From contig JAJRUC010000511.1 of the NCBI GenBank assembly GCA_024278015.1, forward strand, positions 1-5,831: 5,831 bases of DNA, written 5' to 3'. The notes beneath the pieces are model-generated. The model was not told where the DNA came from. It did not search any database and was given only the letters and a program-made list of their open reading frames with translations. The stretch's first letter is position 1. Each line of letters starts with the position of its first letter. The position numbers and the translations under genes were made by a program. This DNA comes from Chloroflexota bacterium (GTDB lineage Bacteria; Chloroflexota; Anaerolineae; 4572-78). Shown here piece by piece: positions 5,714 to 5,831 of this stretch.

Positions 5714-5831
5714 AACACGGCCACCACCACAAACAGCACGCTGTCAATTCTGTCCAGCACCCCGCCGTGGCCCGGTATCAAATGCGAGGAATCTTTCACC
5801 CCGGCGTAGCGTTTCATCATCGAAATAGATA
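5686..5831 (-). CDS. cdsA: Phosphatidate cytidylyltransferase, C-terminal end (truncated by window edge)
   Basis: The minus strand enters from the right edge and encodes 48 codons up to TAA at 5688-5686: SISMMKRYAGVKDSSHLIPG followed by HGGVLDRIDS and a final hydrophobic segment ending in YYVTWIVV. This matches the CdsA family signature S-x-x-K-R-x-x-x-K-D-x-S-x-x-I-P-G-H-G-G-x-x-D-R-x-D-S, including the acidic residues that hold the catalytic metal ions. The enzyme is an integral membrane protein that makes CDP-diacylglycerol from phosphatidic acid and CTP, the branch point of bacterial phospholipid synthesis. The final helix is the last transmembrane segment. The ABC-F gene begins 32 bp downstream on the same strand. 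Only the final fraction of the gene is visible, so upstream neighbours cannot be judged. Confidence 0.95.
   Translation of the reverse strand, partial: SISMMKRYAGVKDSSHLIPGHGGVLDRIDSVLFVVVAVFYYVTWIVV

Overview
The window looks like ordinary chromosomal DNA from a bacterium of moderately high GC content, most likely a member of the Chloroflexota (Anaerolineae-like). The main reasons are a lipoprotein built from tandem 'YFP-TGH' repeats, a type common in that phylum, a dephospho-CoA kinase with a GNAT-like C-terminal domain, and the style of the tandem GNAT acetyltransferase. This taxonomic call is an inference from protein style; no rRNA or other marker is present.

Layout. (1) Left part, minus strand: a tandem-GNAT acetyltransferase (254-1267) followed 51 bp downstream by the N-terminal 67 residues of a family 2 glycosyltransferase that runs off the left edge (1-202). 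(2) A 94-bp divergent intergenic region (1268-1361) with a short perfect dyad. (3) Plus strand: a 312-residue lipoprotein with two copies of a YFP-TGH-type repeat (1362-2300). (4) A convergent gap (2301-2374) holding an intrinsic terminator that serves the minus strand. (5) Right part, all minus strand and closely packed: the C-terminal end of phosphatidate cytidylyltransferase CdsA (5686-5831, entering from the right edge), an ABC-F ATPase (3767-5653), a CoaE-GNAT fusion (2626-3765) and a 72-residue two-helix membrane protein (2375-2593).

The right-hand cluster reads as an operon in the order cdsA, abc-f, coaE, small membrane protein. Intergenic gaps are 32, 1 and 32 bp, there are good Shine-Dalgarno sequences, and a terminator lies at the end. 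A perfect extended -10 element overlaps the cdsA stop codon, so the last three genes may also have their own promoter. The products cover phospholipid precursor synthesis (CDP-diacylglycerol), ribosome-associated translation quality control (ABC-F) and the last step of coenzyme A synthesis. This is a housekeeping set, not a defence or mobile island.

I see no mobile element, CRISPR array, tRNA, rRNA or convincing riboswitch. The most interesting points are the CoaE fusion to a GNAT fold that has lost its normal acetyl-CoA phosphate-binding loop, a nine-C tract in the lipoprotein gene just after its lipobox, and a strong excess of the palindrome GCCGGC (22 copies by eye). I find no evidence for a wholly new multi-gene system.
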